Positions 24,278-32,699 of a DNA stretch of 58,656 nt are shown one piece after another. Position 1 is the stretch's first letter; every line of letters begins with the position of its first letter. Location of the stretch: the IMG/VR virus record IMGVR_UViG_3300043119_000255, positions 1 to 58,656 of that record; one strand, written 5' to 3'. The DNA is from a virus. A program made the translations under genes and the position numbers. Under the pieces are notes generated by a model. It made no database searches and was not told the origin of the DNA. It saw only the letters and a list, made by a program, of their open reading frames with translations.

Positions 24278-25578
24278 TATTTGTCCTCTCTAAACCTAAC
24301 GAACCGTGGGAACCGCAGCGAATAGCTGCCGTCTTGGTTCTGAGTTATTACATCGCACAGGATTTCCACTGTGCGACCTACCACATCACTCTTCTGATTC
24401 CAGAATAGGTCACGCTCGGTGTCACTAAAGCCACTACCAACGTTGACTGTGATATCTTTACCGTGGTCAATGCCACTGCACACCAGAGCGCCTAGGCGAC
24501 CCTTGTTGCGACCAGTGCCTTCTTCTAGACCAATGACAGGTAGGTCTACGGTGATAACCGGTTTCCACTTCATCCAGAAGGTGTTGCGCTTACACTCATA
24601 CGGTGCTTCCATGTCCTTAATCATGATGCCTTCGAACCCAGCCGTTACCATCTCTGTGGCATACTCATGGAGCTTGGTGCGGCCATCTTCGGTGCTGAGG
24701 TCTACCACAATCTGGCTATCTACCCGCGTAACGTTAGGCATGGCATCAAATACAGGCTGCATTTCAGTCAGGATTGCAAGCCGCTTGCGTAGCTGTGCAT
24801 TCCAGAAGCCACGCTTGAAGTCCTCAAGAGGTAGAATGTCAAACACGTTGAACACGGTGTCCTGTGTCTGGACGTTCTCCTTACGCTGTGCTTGGCGCAT
24901 CAGGTCTTGAAAGGACTTGCCCATAATCTCGCCATCAAGCACGAAGCCACCCTTGGTTTTAAGGTAAGCGCGGATAGCATACACATTGCTCAGGACCTGT
25001 TGTTCCACATGTGGGAAGTTATCAAATACCTTACCGTTGCGACTGTAGCACGTAGCGGTATTGTCCTCTGTAACCATCAGCAACACACGGGCGCCATCCA
25101 GCTTAGGCTCAAGCCACTTGGTACCTACCATCTCTGGACGACCTTCGCTGTTAGCAGCAAGCTGGCAACCAAAGGTGGGTATCACGTAGTCGGTACCCTT
25201 GCATACCTTATTGATGGTCTTCTCACTAATACCGCACCGCATATCACGGCGCAGGATAGGGGCAAGAAACAGGTTCCACTCATCACTGTCAAACTTGAGG
25301 GACATGCCAAGAATGGCGTCACGCGCCGCATGACCAGTCAACTGCCTGATAGACAGGTTGGTGAGAAGCATATCAAACTCCTCATACGGATTCGGTGCAC
25401 CAGTGATGCCCTCCGTTGACGGTATCTGCTTCACACCAAATGTGATATACGGATTATAGCAGGTCCGCAGGCCGTTAAGGAAGATATGGTCACCTGCAGC
25501 CAATGCCCGCGCAAGGACATCTTCCTTGTGCAGGCGGGAATCGGACTGATTCAGTTCTTTTATCCACTTATACTTCAT
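24277..25578 (-). CDS. ATP-dependent DNA ligase (T4 gp30 type)
   Basis: Seals nicks via an enzyme-AMP intermediate. Nucleotidyltransferase motif I EPKLDGAR with K159 as the adenylated lysine, then RNGK, LDGEIMG, FEGIMIKD and WMKWKP, the full motif order of ATP-dependent ligases. The ~150 residues before motif I match the N-terminal domain of T4-type ligases. 433 residues, close to family size. Overlaps the next upstream gene by 11 bp. Confidence 0.93.
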   Translation of the reverse strand: MKYKWIKELNQSDSRLHKEDVLARALAAGDHIFLNGLRTCYNPYITFGVKQIPSTEGITGAPNPYEEFDMLLTNLSIRQLTGHAARDAILGMSLKFDSDEWNLFLAPILRRDMRCGISEKTINKVCKGTDYVIPTFGCQLAANSEGRPEMVGTKWLEPKLDGARVLLMVTEDNTATCYSRNGKVFDNFPHVEQQVLSNVYAIRAYLKTKGGFVLDGEIMGKSFQDLMRQAQRKENVQTQDTVFNVFDILPLEDFKRGFWNAQLRKRLAILTEMQPVFDAMPNVTRVDSQIVVDLSTEDGRTKLHEYATEMVTAGFEGIMIKDMEAPYECKRNTFWMKWKPVITVDLPVIGLEEGTGRNKGRLGALVCSGIDHGKDITVNVGSGFSDTERDLFWNQKSDVVGRTVEILCDVITQNQDGSYSLRFPRFVRFREDK

Positions 25579-25825
25579 TAGGAAACCTCAACCCAAAAAA
25601 TTCAATCATAACATCACGGACACCTTCGCGGTCGACCGAGTCAAGCGCAAGGTTCTCGTAGCCAACTCGCTTGGCGTAAATGTCGAAGGCGTCAAGGATC
25701 TGGCGCGAGGACGCACCCATATCATATAGACCACCCTCGGCGTAAAAGTCACCGACATAGGCTAGGAAGTTGCAAATCTGGCTCACAACACCTTGAATAT
25801 TCATACCAACAGGTTCGACTCGCAT
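25568..25825 (-). CDS. Small protein of unknown function (85 aa)
   Basis: MRVEPVGMNIQGVVSQICNFLAYVGDFYAEGGLYDMGASSRQ...: helical. Start at 25825 chosen for AAGGAGA seven nt upstream. Precedes the ligase gene in the same transcript from the promoter at 25855-25882. Confidence 0.7.
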   Translation of the reverse strand: MRVEPVGMNIQGVVSQICNFLAYVGDFYAEGGLYDMGASSRQILDAFDIYAKRVGYENLALDSVDREGVRDVMIEFFGLRFPNEV

Positions 25826-25854
25826 AACAATCTCCTTTTTCACTCTATATTCTC

Positions 25855-25882
25855 ATAATAGCAGATTCGTAGGAAATGTCAA
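25855..25882 (-). promoter_or_regulatory. GANTC-spacer early promoter
   Basis: TTGACA (25882-25877), 16-nt spacer, TATTAT (25860-25855), GAATC 3 nt upstream of -10. The stop of the upstream nucleotidyltransferase-like gene is inside the -35. Drives the ligase operon. Confidence 0.82.
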
Positions 25883-26637
25883 GCGGTTTTTGCTGGTTCT
25901 GTCCATCTACCACTGGCGAATACCTCAACTCGCCCGGCTTTGGTCACCCGCATTGCCCCCTCATGTGGCCACGATGGCACTTTCCTCAGTGCATGATGAC
26001 TCATCGTGCCCTGTGTATCGGTAGTCAATAGAGACCAACCGCGGTCAAGATATTTCTCCACACGGAATGGCTTCGGTGTGCCCTTGAAGTTAGGGTTCAG
26101 TATAATCTGCTTGCGCTTGATGGCGTCCAGTTGTTGTGGACTGATATACAATTCATCCTTGCTGTAGTCATAGTATGGCATACAGTGGATGAAATCAAAA
26201 TACTTGCGGTGAGTGGCCGTTGCCATCGTAATCATTTGGAGACCGCACTTGAGCGTCACGGCATTAGCGGTAACCAGCTTACCATCAACCTGGACTTGCG
26301 TGAAGTATGGTCCAGTGTCCTTAACGCATTGTAACAAGAGGCCTGCAGGGTCACCGTTCACCACCCGAGCCTGAAAATTGGACATGGTATTACCATCGTT
26401 GAAATAGAAGTCCCAGTCCTTAGGCTCTTCATGGTGCCACAGAGATGCAAAAGCACCGCCGGTAATGATGCCGTCCTTGAAATACTGGGTATACGACTGA
26501 GGAAGTTCTTCCTCAAAGTCTCCCATCTTAGCACGGAAGATATCCTTGATAGTATTAATCTTCCTTACATCTGCACTAGAGAACGCCATACCAAAATCAT
26601 CCATCACTATTAGAGTTGCTTTTTTGCCATGTAACAC
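25879..26637 (-). CDS. Nucleotidyltransferase-fold phage protein
   Basis: 252 residues. GIITGGAFASLWHHEEPKDWDFYFND near residue 55 matches the GG[A]-S ... D-x-D catalytic loop of pol-beta-type nucleotidyltransferases as seen in phage tRNA-nucleotidyltransferase-like proteins. Probable start is GTG 26637 (TAGTG overlap); ATG 26604 is an alternative. With a large tRNA array in the genome, a tRNA 3'-end role is possible but not shown. Confidence 0.7.
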   Translation of the reverse strand: MLHGKKATLIVMDDFGMAFSSADVRKINTIKDIFRAKMGDFEEELPQSYTQYFKDGIITGGAFASLWHHEEPKDWDFYFNDGNTMSNFQARVVNGDPAGLLLQCVKDTGPYFTQVQVDGKLVTANAVTLKCGLQMITMATATHRKYFDFIHCMPYYDYSKDELYISPQQLDAIKRKQIILNPNFKGTPKPFRVEKYLDRGWSLLTTDTQGTMSHHALRKVPSWPHEGAMRVTKAGRVEVFASGRWTEPAKTA

Positions 26638-26915
26638 TAGTCGGTAGGGTACGGCAGGCGGTGGGGACTGTTTACAAAATCGCGGGCAAAGTCAAGCGCC
26701 GCGTCTGCGGTATAGTATGAACGGGTATCAACCCACTCGTTGTTCTCCCAGTAGCGGACCATGTATGCGGTGCGCCAAGGAGCCGTAGTCGAGTCGTTGT
26801 CAACTTCCTCATTCCATACGAGGGCTGTGCGGTGTTCTACCGACCACTCATCAATCAAATCACCCCATCCATCGAGGTTCTTGATATATTCCAATGTCTC
26901 TTCAATGGTATACAT
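26637..26915 (-). CDS. Small acidic protein of unknown function (92 aa)
   Basis: MYTIEETLEYIKNLDGWGDLIDEWSVEHRTALVWNEEVDNDSTTAPWRTAYMVRYWENN...: mixed alpha/beta, single-domain, no family. First gene behind the promoter at 26938-26966. Confidence 0.7.
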   Translation of the reverse strand: MYTIEETLEYIKNLDGWGDLIDEWSVEHRTALVWNEEVDNDSTTAPWRTAYMVRYWENNEWVDTRSYYTADAALDFARDFVNSPHRLPYPTD

Positions 26916-26937
26916 AACTTCTCACTTTCTATAATCA

Positions 26938-26966
26938 CTTATAGACGATTCGCAGGCAAATGTCAA
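26938..26966 (-). promoter_or_regulatory. GANTC-spacer early promoter
   Basis: TTGACA (26966-26961), 17-nt spacer, TATAAG (26943-26938), GAATC 3 nt before the -10. Overlaps the stop codon of the methyltransferase gene upstream. Confidence 0.8.
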
Positions 26967-27997
26967 GAAAATAAATGGTCCAATGTGATAGGCACAGGCT
27001 TCTCAGGCTTTTTTGAGAATACCATAATGCTCTCATCGGTATTGATATCTACCTTGGCACTGGGTCTGGTTATATTCTTTAGCGTGAGGGACTCCACGTA
27101 ATAAAATCCCAGACTTTCTGCAATCTCTCTTGTGTCTGCGCACAACTTATAATCGAGGAAATCTTTGATGTTGACTAGCATCTTTCCATCATCAACCAAA
27201 TACTTCTTGATGTTTTCCAGAGTGGGTCTTAGATATGTATCAAGCCATTCTTGATATGTGGTACCTGGCTTATATGACTGGTCACCAATTCTATAATCTT
27301 CTAGGCTGAAATATGGAGGACTACTAAATGCTACACCGATGGTGTTCTCCCACTCTGGAACAAACGTTTGAGAACCATGGCATCGGATGTCATACTTCGC
27401 CGATGTGCCATTCACGGCATTATAATCAGTAGCCATTTGGTTGAGACGTTCTACTAACAGATTATTCGGGTCAGTACCATAATATTCCACTCGGTTCCTC
27501 AGTGATGACAGCATTCTAACGCCCCAACCACAAGAGAAGTCATAGTATTTACCGTTGATATTATACCTAGATAGAATGGAGTCAACAGACTTGATTGGGT
27601 AGTTAGACGGCTTCATTGCAACGCCACCACCACTAAGCCGCAAGGCAGCCTCAAAGTTCTTGATATCTGAATCCGTCTTCGGATATACCTTGTCACTAGA
27701 AAGCACCCTGCTCCAAAAGTATCGAATCAAATCCGTAGATTCAAATACCTCTTCAATTGACCACCGTGGAGACTCCAGTTTCACCTTGGCCATAAGGTCT
27801 TTTACATAGTAACTGGTAATGGTGCTTATGATAGTGCCGCCATTGAATACTGATTCAAGATTTTTCTTGACCAGTTCAAAATCAGGCTTTTCGTAATACG
27901 CAGCCTTCAATTGTAAGCACTTATCCTCTGGCAAGTCCACCCAGTGGTCGGTATGAAGTGTCTTGCCTAGATGGGTAATTTGATATTTTTTGGCCAT
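26963..27997 (-). CDS. DNA methyltransferase (SPPY type)
   Basis: SAM-binding motif DFSCGWGVRM near residue 170 followed by the catalytic motif VAFSSPPYFSLEDYR near 240: motif I before motif IV, as in alpha/gamma-type adenine or N4-cytosine enzymes. No target-recognition domain I can name. Start at ATG 27997; the frame extends upstream over the next gene. It lies three genes before the restriction-like pair at 28695-30234 but is not part of it. Confidence 0.82.
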   Translation of the reverse strand: MAKKYQITHLGKTLHTDHWVDLPEDKCLQLKAAYYEKPDFELVKKNLESVFNGGTIISTITSYYVKDLMAKVKLESPRWSIEEVFESTDLIRYFWSRVLSSDKVYPKTDSDIKNFEAALRLSGGGVAMKPSNYPIKSVDSILSRYNINGKYYDFSCGWGVRMLSSLRNRVEYYGTDPNNLLVERLNQMATDYNAVNGTSAKYDIRCHGSQTFVPEWENTIGVAFSSPPYFSLEDYRIGDQSYKPGTTYQEWLDTYLRPTLENIKKYLVDDGKMLVNIKDFLDYKLCADTREIAESLGFYYVESLTLKNITRPSAKVDINTDESIMVFSKKPEKPVPITLDHLFS

Positions 27998-28004
27998 ACT
28001 ACAA

Positions 28005-28361
28005 TCAAGCAACCTTCTGGTATGGCTTGTTCCAGTCACCAGCATTTACGTTGACGTACCAACCCACATCGAAGTAATCTATCTGTGAATTGCTGTTATC
28101 GTGGTTGCCATCGTGCATGGCGGCTTTGACTTCTTCGAGGAAGGCCAATTCCTTACCCTGATAATTGTCTGCTAACCAATACAAATTAACTTGGCTATAG
28201 CCACGGTCATTGTTGACCAGGTCAAGAGGACCAGACTTAAGGTTGAGAACAAGGGTGCTGTAGTTGCGAACCGCAAGACTACCCTTCATATTATACTTCT
28301 TGAGGACTGCCTTAATCTTAGGGGCAAGACGAGCCTTCTCACTTTGGTTCATATAAGCCAT
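28005..28361 (-). CDS. Conserved phage protein of unknown function (118 aa)
   Basis: Begins MAYMNQSEKARLAPKIKAVLKKYNMKGSL; this N-terminus with IKA-L-KKYNMKG plus the C-terminal DYFDVGWYVNVN block recurs in many tailed phages, with no known function. Behind a GANTC promoter. Confidence 0.75.
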   Translation of the reverse strand: MAYMNQSEKARLAPKIKAVLKKYNMKGSLAVRNYSTLVLNLKSGPLDLVNNDRGYSQVNLYWLADNYQGKELAFLEEVKAAMHDGNHDNSNSQIDYFDVGWYVNVNAGDWNKPYQKVA

Positions 28362-28393
28362 AACGAATCACCTTTCTCACTGACTACTTTTAT

Positions 28394-28422
28394 AATATAC
28401 TCGATTCGCAATCAAATGTCAA
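28394..28422 (-). promoter_or_regulatory. GANTC-spacer early promoter
   Basis: TTGACA (28422-28417), 17-nt spacer, TATATT (28399-28394), GAATC 3 nt before the -10. A TATTAT reading at 28397-28392 would give a 19-nt spacer and is less likely. Drives 28005-28361. Confidence 0.75.
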
Positions 28423-28426
28423 GCGG

Positions 28427-28636
28427 TCATTTCACGACGGGCGCAAAGGCTTCGGCCGCAAGAGCGGCAGGAGCAACAGGCATCGCCAAGACTTCTTCGT
28501 TGGCGAAGAGCCGCATCACACCGTTGGGCTTGATGAGCCAGACGGCTTTCTGAGGGGCAGGGTTGTTGTACCAGACCCGAACGGGGAGTTCTTCGTGGAT
28601 CACAACTAGGTCGAGGGCAGGCTGGGCAACAATCAT
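28427..28636 (-). CDS. Small protein of unknown function (69 aa)
   Basis: MIVAQPALDLVVIHEELPVRVWYNNPAPQKAVWLIKPNG... then an Ala-rich tail. The frame preferred over an overlapping cysteine-rich frame because of its promoter (28671-28698) and the standard leader AAAGTGATTCGAAATG. No known family. Confidence 0.65.
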   Translation of the reverse strand: MIVAQPALDLVVIHEELPVRVWYNNPAPQKAVWLIKPNGVMRLFANEEVLAMPVAPAALAAEAFAPVVK

Positions 28637-28670
28637 TTCGAATCACTTTCTCTCACTGACTACATTATTG

Positions 28671-28698
28671 AATATAGCAGATTCGTGAGGAAAGTCAA
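28671..28698 (-). promoter_or_regulatory. GANTC-spacer early promoter
   Basis: TTGACT (28698-28693), 16-nt spacer, TATATT (28676-28671), GAATC 3 nt before the -10. The TGA of the adenine methyltransferase gene sits inside the -35 hexamer. Confidence 0.78.
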
Positions 28699-29756
28699 GC
28701 GAATAATTTTTCCAAAGAGGGTGTGGGAATAATATTCAAATCCATCATCACGGTCTCCAATAGAGAATGGACATAGTGCCTACTCAATATTTTTTGTGTT
28801 GGTCCCATATAGTTTGCCAGAAACAAATCACGATAAAGATGCCTGTATTCAGCCATTCTTTTCTGAAATTCATCTACAATTCTTTTTTGGTCAGATTCCG
28901 TGATAGTATGGTCAGGTAGAGTAATTTGGTATGTGGTAAAACTTTTAGGAGAGCAATAGATTGCATCACCTGAATTGTATTTCACACCATTACTCCACTT
29001 ACCATTATCCAGTAGACCCACAACAAGATTTGTATTGGGAGGTGGCATACCAACATCCGTCTTTACGATGTTGATACCCCTGGCTCGATTTATGTCCAGA
29101 AAGAATTTTTCGCCATATAGAAAATTATTTTCCGCTTTCAAAACTATATCGACGGTTTCACCTGAAGATAGAGACATCGGAAACTGTTGAGTATCACGGC
29201 GACCACGTTTCAGATGAATAACGCATATACCAGTGGTAGCATCATCAAAAACAGGAGTATTCCAATACTTCGCACTGACAATATGGTGAGTTTCGAATAG
29301 TTTCTTTCTTATACCTGCTCGACTCTCACAAAAAAAATTACTAGGAAGAACTTCTAAGGCTTCCTCACAATCAATTGCCAAACTTGCTAAATGGCATTTA
29401 TAGTAATCGTTTTGTCCCCATTTATCATACACACTCTTGTCACCCTTACACTTGTTCTTTGCCAGATAAGGAGGATTAGTTACCACCAACATATCTTTGT
29501 ATGATGGTGGATTATTCAAACTATCATTCTGTATGGTATTTGGATAATTAGGCTGTAAATCATATGTAACTACTGACTTCGCGCCATTTCTAATTGACCA
29601 TTCCAACAAGTCACCGCCACCGGCAAATGGATCAACTACAATTTTATCTTTCACCAACTCCTCATAGCCAGCGAGAATATAGTCGCTGTTCGTGGTGTAA
29701 AATTGGCCAAGGGCCTGCTTTTGTGATTGTGAAACGTGACGTTTAGCCAACTTCAA
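28695..29756 (-). CDS. Adenine-specific DNA methyltransferase (NPPY type) of a putative R-M pair
   Basis: 353 residues. Motif X QALGQFYTT at the N-terminus, motif I VVDPFAGGGDLLEW, motif IV VVTNPPYLA: the gamma-class order of N6-adenine methyltransferases. No ATG is available; start is TTG 29756 or TTG 29750, the latter nine nt after GGAG. Coupled to the nuclease gene by a 14-bp overlap. Expected to protect the phage's own DNA from the linked nuclease (inference). The recognition site cannot be read from sequence. Confidence 0.85.
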   Translation of the reverse strand: MKLAKRHVSQSQKQALGQFYTTNSDYILAGYEELVKDKIVVDPFAGGGDLLEWSIRNGAKSVVTYDLQPNYPNTIQNDSLNNPPSYKDMLVVTNPPYLAKNKCKGDKSVYDKWGQNDYYKCHLASLAIDCEEALEVLPSNFFCESRAGIRKKLFETHHIVSAKYWNTPVFDDATTGICVIHLKRGRRDTQQFPMSLSSGETVDIVLKAENNFLYGEKFFLDINRARGINIVKTDVGMPPPNTNLVVGLLDNGKWSNGVKYNSGDAIYCSPKSFTTYQITLPDHTITESDQKRIVDEFQKRMAEYRHLYRDLFLANYMGPTQKILSRHYVHSLLETVMMDLNIIPTPSLEKLFA

Positions 29757-30234
29757 CTGCTCCGATCAATCCCAGAGTGTTTTCGTTGCCGTAATACATG
29801 TATGTACCACTGTCGCCGTTTTTGCCACCATGCTGCGGCGAAAATATGCCATTTGCCACATTTTCTAATACTTTTTCTTTTGTCATGGACATGATAATGA
29901 TTTTATCAGGATAAAACATGCTGAAAATCATTTGTGCATAGTCTTGCTTGGGTCGAATTTGTAGAAAAGTGAACAAATCGGTGTTCTTCATCAAGCAACT
30001 ACCCTTGATTTCCGATTTCACACCGTCAATGATTCGGTCGTGATCGCTGTTCACCGGTTTATTTACCACTGACCCTCGACCACACAAAACGTTCTCAGTA
30101 ATGAGTTCGTAGTATTTGCCTTTTTGCTTGGCACCCATGGCTTTTACAAATTTCATTGGGGTATTGTCGTACCGCGTATCGCGGTCTTCGGGCAATAAGA
30201 GTTCGGGAGAAACTTCTTCATAAATATAAGACAT
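29743..30234 (-). CDS. PD-(D/E)XK restriction-like endonuclease
   Basis: 163 residues. D70-G-V-K-S-E75-I-K77 is a textbook D-x4-E-x-K nuclease active site on a strand-turn-strand, preceded by acidic residues in YYELITENVLCG. Small single-domain size is typical of type II enzymes. Immediately upstream of the adenine methyltransferase gene and overlapping it, the standard arrangement of a restriction-modification pair. In a phage it could cut host or competitor DNA (inference). Confidence 0.8.
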   Translation of the reverse strand: MSYIYEEVSPELLLPEDRDTRYDNTPMKFVKAMGAKQKGKYYELITENVLCGRGSVVNKPVNSDHDRIIDGVKSEIKGSCLMKNTDLFTFLQIRPKQDYAQMIFSMFYPDKIIIMSMTKEKVLENVANGIFSPQHGGKNGDSGTYMYYGNENTLGLIGAVEVG

Positions 30235-30257
30235 AAAACCTCACTGATTACTTTCTA

Positions 30258-30286
30258 AATATAGCAGATTCGCAATCAAATGTCAA
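30258..30286 (-). promoter_or_regulatory. GANTC-spacer early promoter
   Basis: TTGACA (30286-30281), 17-nt spacer, TATATT (30263-30258), GAATC 3 nt before the -10. Drives the restriction-modification pair, so that pair would itself be methylation-sensitive if the GANTC idea holds. Confidence 0.8.
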
Positions 30287-30289
30287 GCA

Positions 30290-30967
30290 CTATTTTTTGT
30301 TGGCAGCGTCTTCCTTCTTGCCGATAGGATTACGAACTTCGGCAGAGGCTATCTTGCGGATGTGCTTATGGACCTGTGTCAGGCCATGTTCGTCTGCGTG
30401 GTCATTATCCACAATGTGCATGTTCTCACGACCGAAATGCTTCTGGAAGTGGCCGATGTTGCCTTGCACTTGCTTGTGCATTCTTTCGACTTCGTGATGG
30501 GGAAGGCTGCGTTCACGTTGGTCGTTGCGCTTCTTGGCTGTTTCCAGTGAGGTGTTGACGAACACCATATGAGTATCGTAGCCCATCTTACGGAGATGCT
30601 CGGAGTGCTTTCTAATCTTCTCTGGGTCTTTACCTGTGCCGTCAATAACCAAGCCAAGGCGACCCTTGTGGTAATGATGTTCACGCTTCTTGGTTAGTTC
30701 CTTGGCATGGGCACGGATTTCTTGGCCCTTCTTGGAGTAGATATTTTCTGGTGTCGCAGCCAAACCATGCTTCTTCATACCCTTCTCGAATAGGTCATCC
30801 GAGTTGACATGCTTGAAGCCAAGACCATGTGTGGTCTTCTTAGATACATATGACTTGCCTGACCCTGGACCGCCTGCTAGGAAGATAGCCTTACGTCTAG
30901 CTGGGTCGTGGATACCCTCATCTAGAACTTCTTCTACGAGGTTGATAAAATCGGCAAATGATAACAT
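30290..30967 (-). CDS. P-loop kinase, zeta-toxin/polynucleotide-kinase-like
   Basis: 225 residues. Walker A FLAGGPGSGKSYVSK near residue 30, VNSDD and LGLVIDGTG in zeta-toxin-like positions, and a basic C-terminus. The N-terminal MLSFADFINLVEEVLDEG resembles the short tags found on virion or capsid-targeted proteins of T4-like marine phages. GGAG lies before the ATG and a TATAAATA box 27 nt upstream, suggesting late expression and perhaps injection with the DNA (inference). Confidence 0.75.
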   Translation of the reverse strand: MLSFADFINLVEEVLDEGIHDPARRKAIFLAGGPGSGKSYVSKKTTHGLGFKHVNSDDLFEKGMKKHGLAATPENIYSKKGQEIRAHAKELTKKREHHYHKGRLGLVIDGTGKDPEKIRKHSEHLRKMGYDTHMVFVNTSLETAKKRNDQRERSLPHHEVERMHKQVQGNIGHFQKHFGRENMHIVDNDHADEHGLTQVHKHIRKIASAEVRNPIGKKEDAANKK

Positions 30968-30993
30968 AATAGACTCCGTAAATATATTCTGTC

Positions 30994-31001
30994 TATTTAT
31001 A
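30994..31001 (-). promoter_or_regulatory. Late promoter box (TATAAATA)
   Basis: Exact T4-type late -10 octamer on the minus strand, 27 nt before the kinase ATG at 30967. No -35-like hexamer at 17 nt, as expected for a late promoter. Confidence 0.6.
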
Positions 31002-31003
31002 TC

Positions 31004-31588
31004 TTACCGACCCTTTACCAAATCGTAAATGTCAGCCCACGTTTCAGCACGATACGCCAGCTTACCACCAACATTCACCATGCTGTTGGCATTGTGTTCG
31101 TGGTCAATCAGAATGCCACGCAGGCCGACTTTTAGACCGGCTTCGACGTTCTCTGGCTTATCTTCAATCCAGAACAGGCCACTGTCTTTGTAGGGTGCAA
31201 GCGCATCGTCTTTGTCTGCACCACAGTCGAGGCAAATCACGCTTTCGATGGCGTCACCGAAGAACTGCTTAAGGTTTGCTTCACGCGCTTTGACAGCCCA
31301 TGGGTCCTTGCTCAGGCTGGTAATGACACGGAACTGATAACCCTGCTCTTCATACATACGCCGAACATAGTATAGGGCATCGCGGAAGGGCTTTAGGAAG
31401 CCGATGGCTGCGCTCTCGTTGAACTCACGCACCAGTTCCTTACTCTTCTTCTTGTCAATACCATAGCGGTCGTTGATGCCATAGACATCTGTGCGAACTT
31501 CTTGATAGCCCTGGAGAGCCATCCACTCAATAAACGTTTGGTTCCAGTCTAGTAGAACACCATCACAGTCGGTCAGTATTAGCTTCAT
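31004..31588 (-). CDS. HAD-superfamily phosphatase (5'-nucleotidase-like)
   Basis: 194 residues. Motif I LTDCDGVLLDW (catalytic D-x-D), motif II VITSLS, motif III/IV FWIEDKPENVEAG. Cap insertion of about 60 residues after motif I. Similar enzymes in phages remove phosphate from nucleotides; the substrate here is unknown. Behind the promoter at 31616-31643. Confidence 0.82.
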   Translation of the reverse strand: MKLILTDCDGVLLDWNQTFIEWMALQGYQEVRTDVYGINDRYGIDKKKSKELVREFNESAAIGFLKPFRDALYYVRRMYEEQGYQFRVITSLSKDPWAVKAREANLKQFFGDAIESVICLDCGADKDDALAPYKDSGLFWIEDKPENVEAGLKVGLRGILIDHEHNANSMVNVGGKLAYRAETWADIYDLVKGR

Positions 31589-31615
31589 TATTATCTTTCT
31601 CTAAATTACTTGTTG

Positions 31616-31643
31616 ACTATAGCAGATTTTACTGCCATGTCAA
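31616..31643 (-). promoter_or_regulatory. Early promoter of the same family, GANTC mutated
   Basis: TTGACA (31643-31638), 16-nt spacer, TATAGT (31621-31616). The spacer has GATTT (plus strand) where others have GATTC, a one-base loss of the methylation site. Confidence 0.7.
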
Positions 31644-32203
31644 GTCATTTTCATCACATCGTCAAAAGAAATCGGAGTGAAATTAATCTGCTCCACACAT
31701 ACACACAGATAGCGAGGATCGGGATGTAAGTAACTACCAGGCTGTGTGTGACTAGAACTTATTAGCGTTTCATCAATCATAATCCGATTGCCATGCAGGT
31801 GACCATGAACGTTACGCTTGAACCTCTCACCTACACAGTCTGGATGCAGGGGAATATGAGACAGGATGAACTGATCCACAAACACGCGAACGCCATGAAT
31901 CTGTTCGAATCCTGCCTCATAATAGTCCTTATCCTTGAAAATGTCATGGTTTCCACGGATAAGGATTTTCCGCCCATTCAGACGCTTCACTGTTTCCAGG
32001 TGGCGTCGGGCGATTACTACGTCACCCAGATGATACACTGTATCCTGAGGTCTGACGACTCTGTTCCAGTTATCTACCATCGTCTCGTCCATCTCTTCTG
32101 TAGAGGTGAACGGACGCAACGGACTACCATCCGACAACGTGAACTTCTCCCACGTATTGGTGTGCCCGAAATGAGTATCACTGATTAGAAATCTATTTGC
32201 CAT
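31640..32203 (-). CDS. Calcineurin-like metallophosphoesterase
   Basis: 187 residues from ATG 32203 (TAATG overlap). Intact metal-site motifs SDTHFGH, GDVV, GNHD, SHIPLH and NVHGHLHG. Similar single-domain phosphoesterases are common in T4-like phages; substrates are unknown. The upstream extension of the frame overlaps the zinc-peptidase gene and is not used. Contrast with the apparently dead homologue at 43127-43849. Confidence 0.85.
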   Translation of the reverse strand: MANRFLISDTHFGHTNTWEKFTLSDGSPLRPFTSTEEMDETMVDNWNRVVRPQDTVYHLGDVVIARRHLETVKRLNGRKILIRGNHDIFKDKDYYEAGFEQIHGVRVFVDQFILSHIPLHPDCVGERFKRNVHGHLHGNRIMIDETLISSSHTQPGSYLHPDPRYLCVCVEQINFTPISFDDVMKMT

Positions 32204-32670
32204 TATGCTACCTTCTGCGCGGCCTGCCACTTGGCGAACAGGCCGACTTCCATTCCGTATGCTTCGATTTCCCATGGGCTATCGTAGTAGGCGTCTTGGC
32301 GGCGACCTGGCTTCCATACTTCACCCATCCACTTGCTGTGCATCTTCAAGCCACCACGTGCGGCGACCATGATGCCGCTCTGCAACTCGTTCTTGGCATG
32401 TTGCTTGACATGGACCATTTCATGTGCGAGGGTCTTGATCATCTCATCAATCTTTTGGTTTTTGAGACTGATGGTGAAGAACCGAGGGTTCCGAGCGCCA
32501 TCTTCATCGATACATTCACCCTCAACGTCCAGGTTCTTGCTAATCTCAAGGTCGATCATCAGGTTGCGGACCATTCGTGGGTCCATCAACTTGGCGGCGA
32601 AAAATTCAGCAGCCTCGATCAGCGCAATCGCATCGCGCTTTCCGATCATTCCCGTGACATTGATTTGCAT
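32203..32670 (-). CDS. Zincin-type metallopeptidase-like protein
   Basis: 155 residues. TLAHEMVHVKQHAKNEL contains HEMVH (H83, E84, H87), the zinc-metallopeptidase motif. A later E in EIEAYG could be the third ligand. Short SprT/zincin-like proteins of this type occur in T4-like phages, sometimes as structural or processing factors. Leader AGAGAACGAATCATG as at 17040. Confidence 0.8.
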   Translation of the reverse strand: MQINVTGMIGKRDAIALIEAAEFFAAKLMDPRMVRNLMIDLEISKNLDVEGECIDEDGARNPRFFTISLKNQKIDEMIKTLAHEMVHVKQHAKNELQSGIMVAARGGLKMHSKWMGEVWKPGRRQDAYYDSPWEIEAYGMEVGLFAKWQAAQKVA

Positions 32671-32699
32671 GATTCGTTCTCTCTACTAACTACTCTCTT

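Noticed and set aside
28419-28646. Cys- and Arg-rich 75-aa frame overlapping 28427-28636
   Set aside because: Same stretch in another frame; the 28427-28636 frame has the promoter leader and a sensible composition, while this one looks like a low-complexity shadow.
28695-30234. Assigning the methyltransferase to GANTC because of the promoters
   Set aside because: The enzyme is of the NPPY gamma type while CcrM/HinfI methyltransferases are a different class; nothing in the sequence fixes its recognition site.
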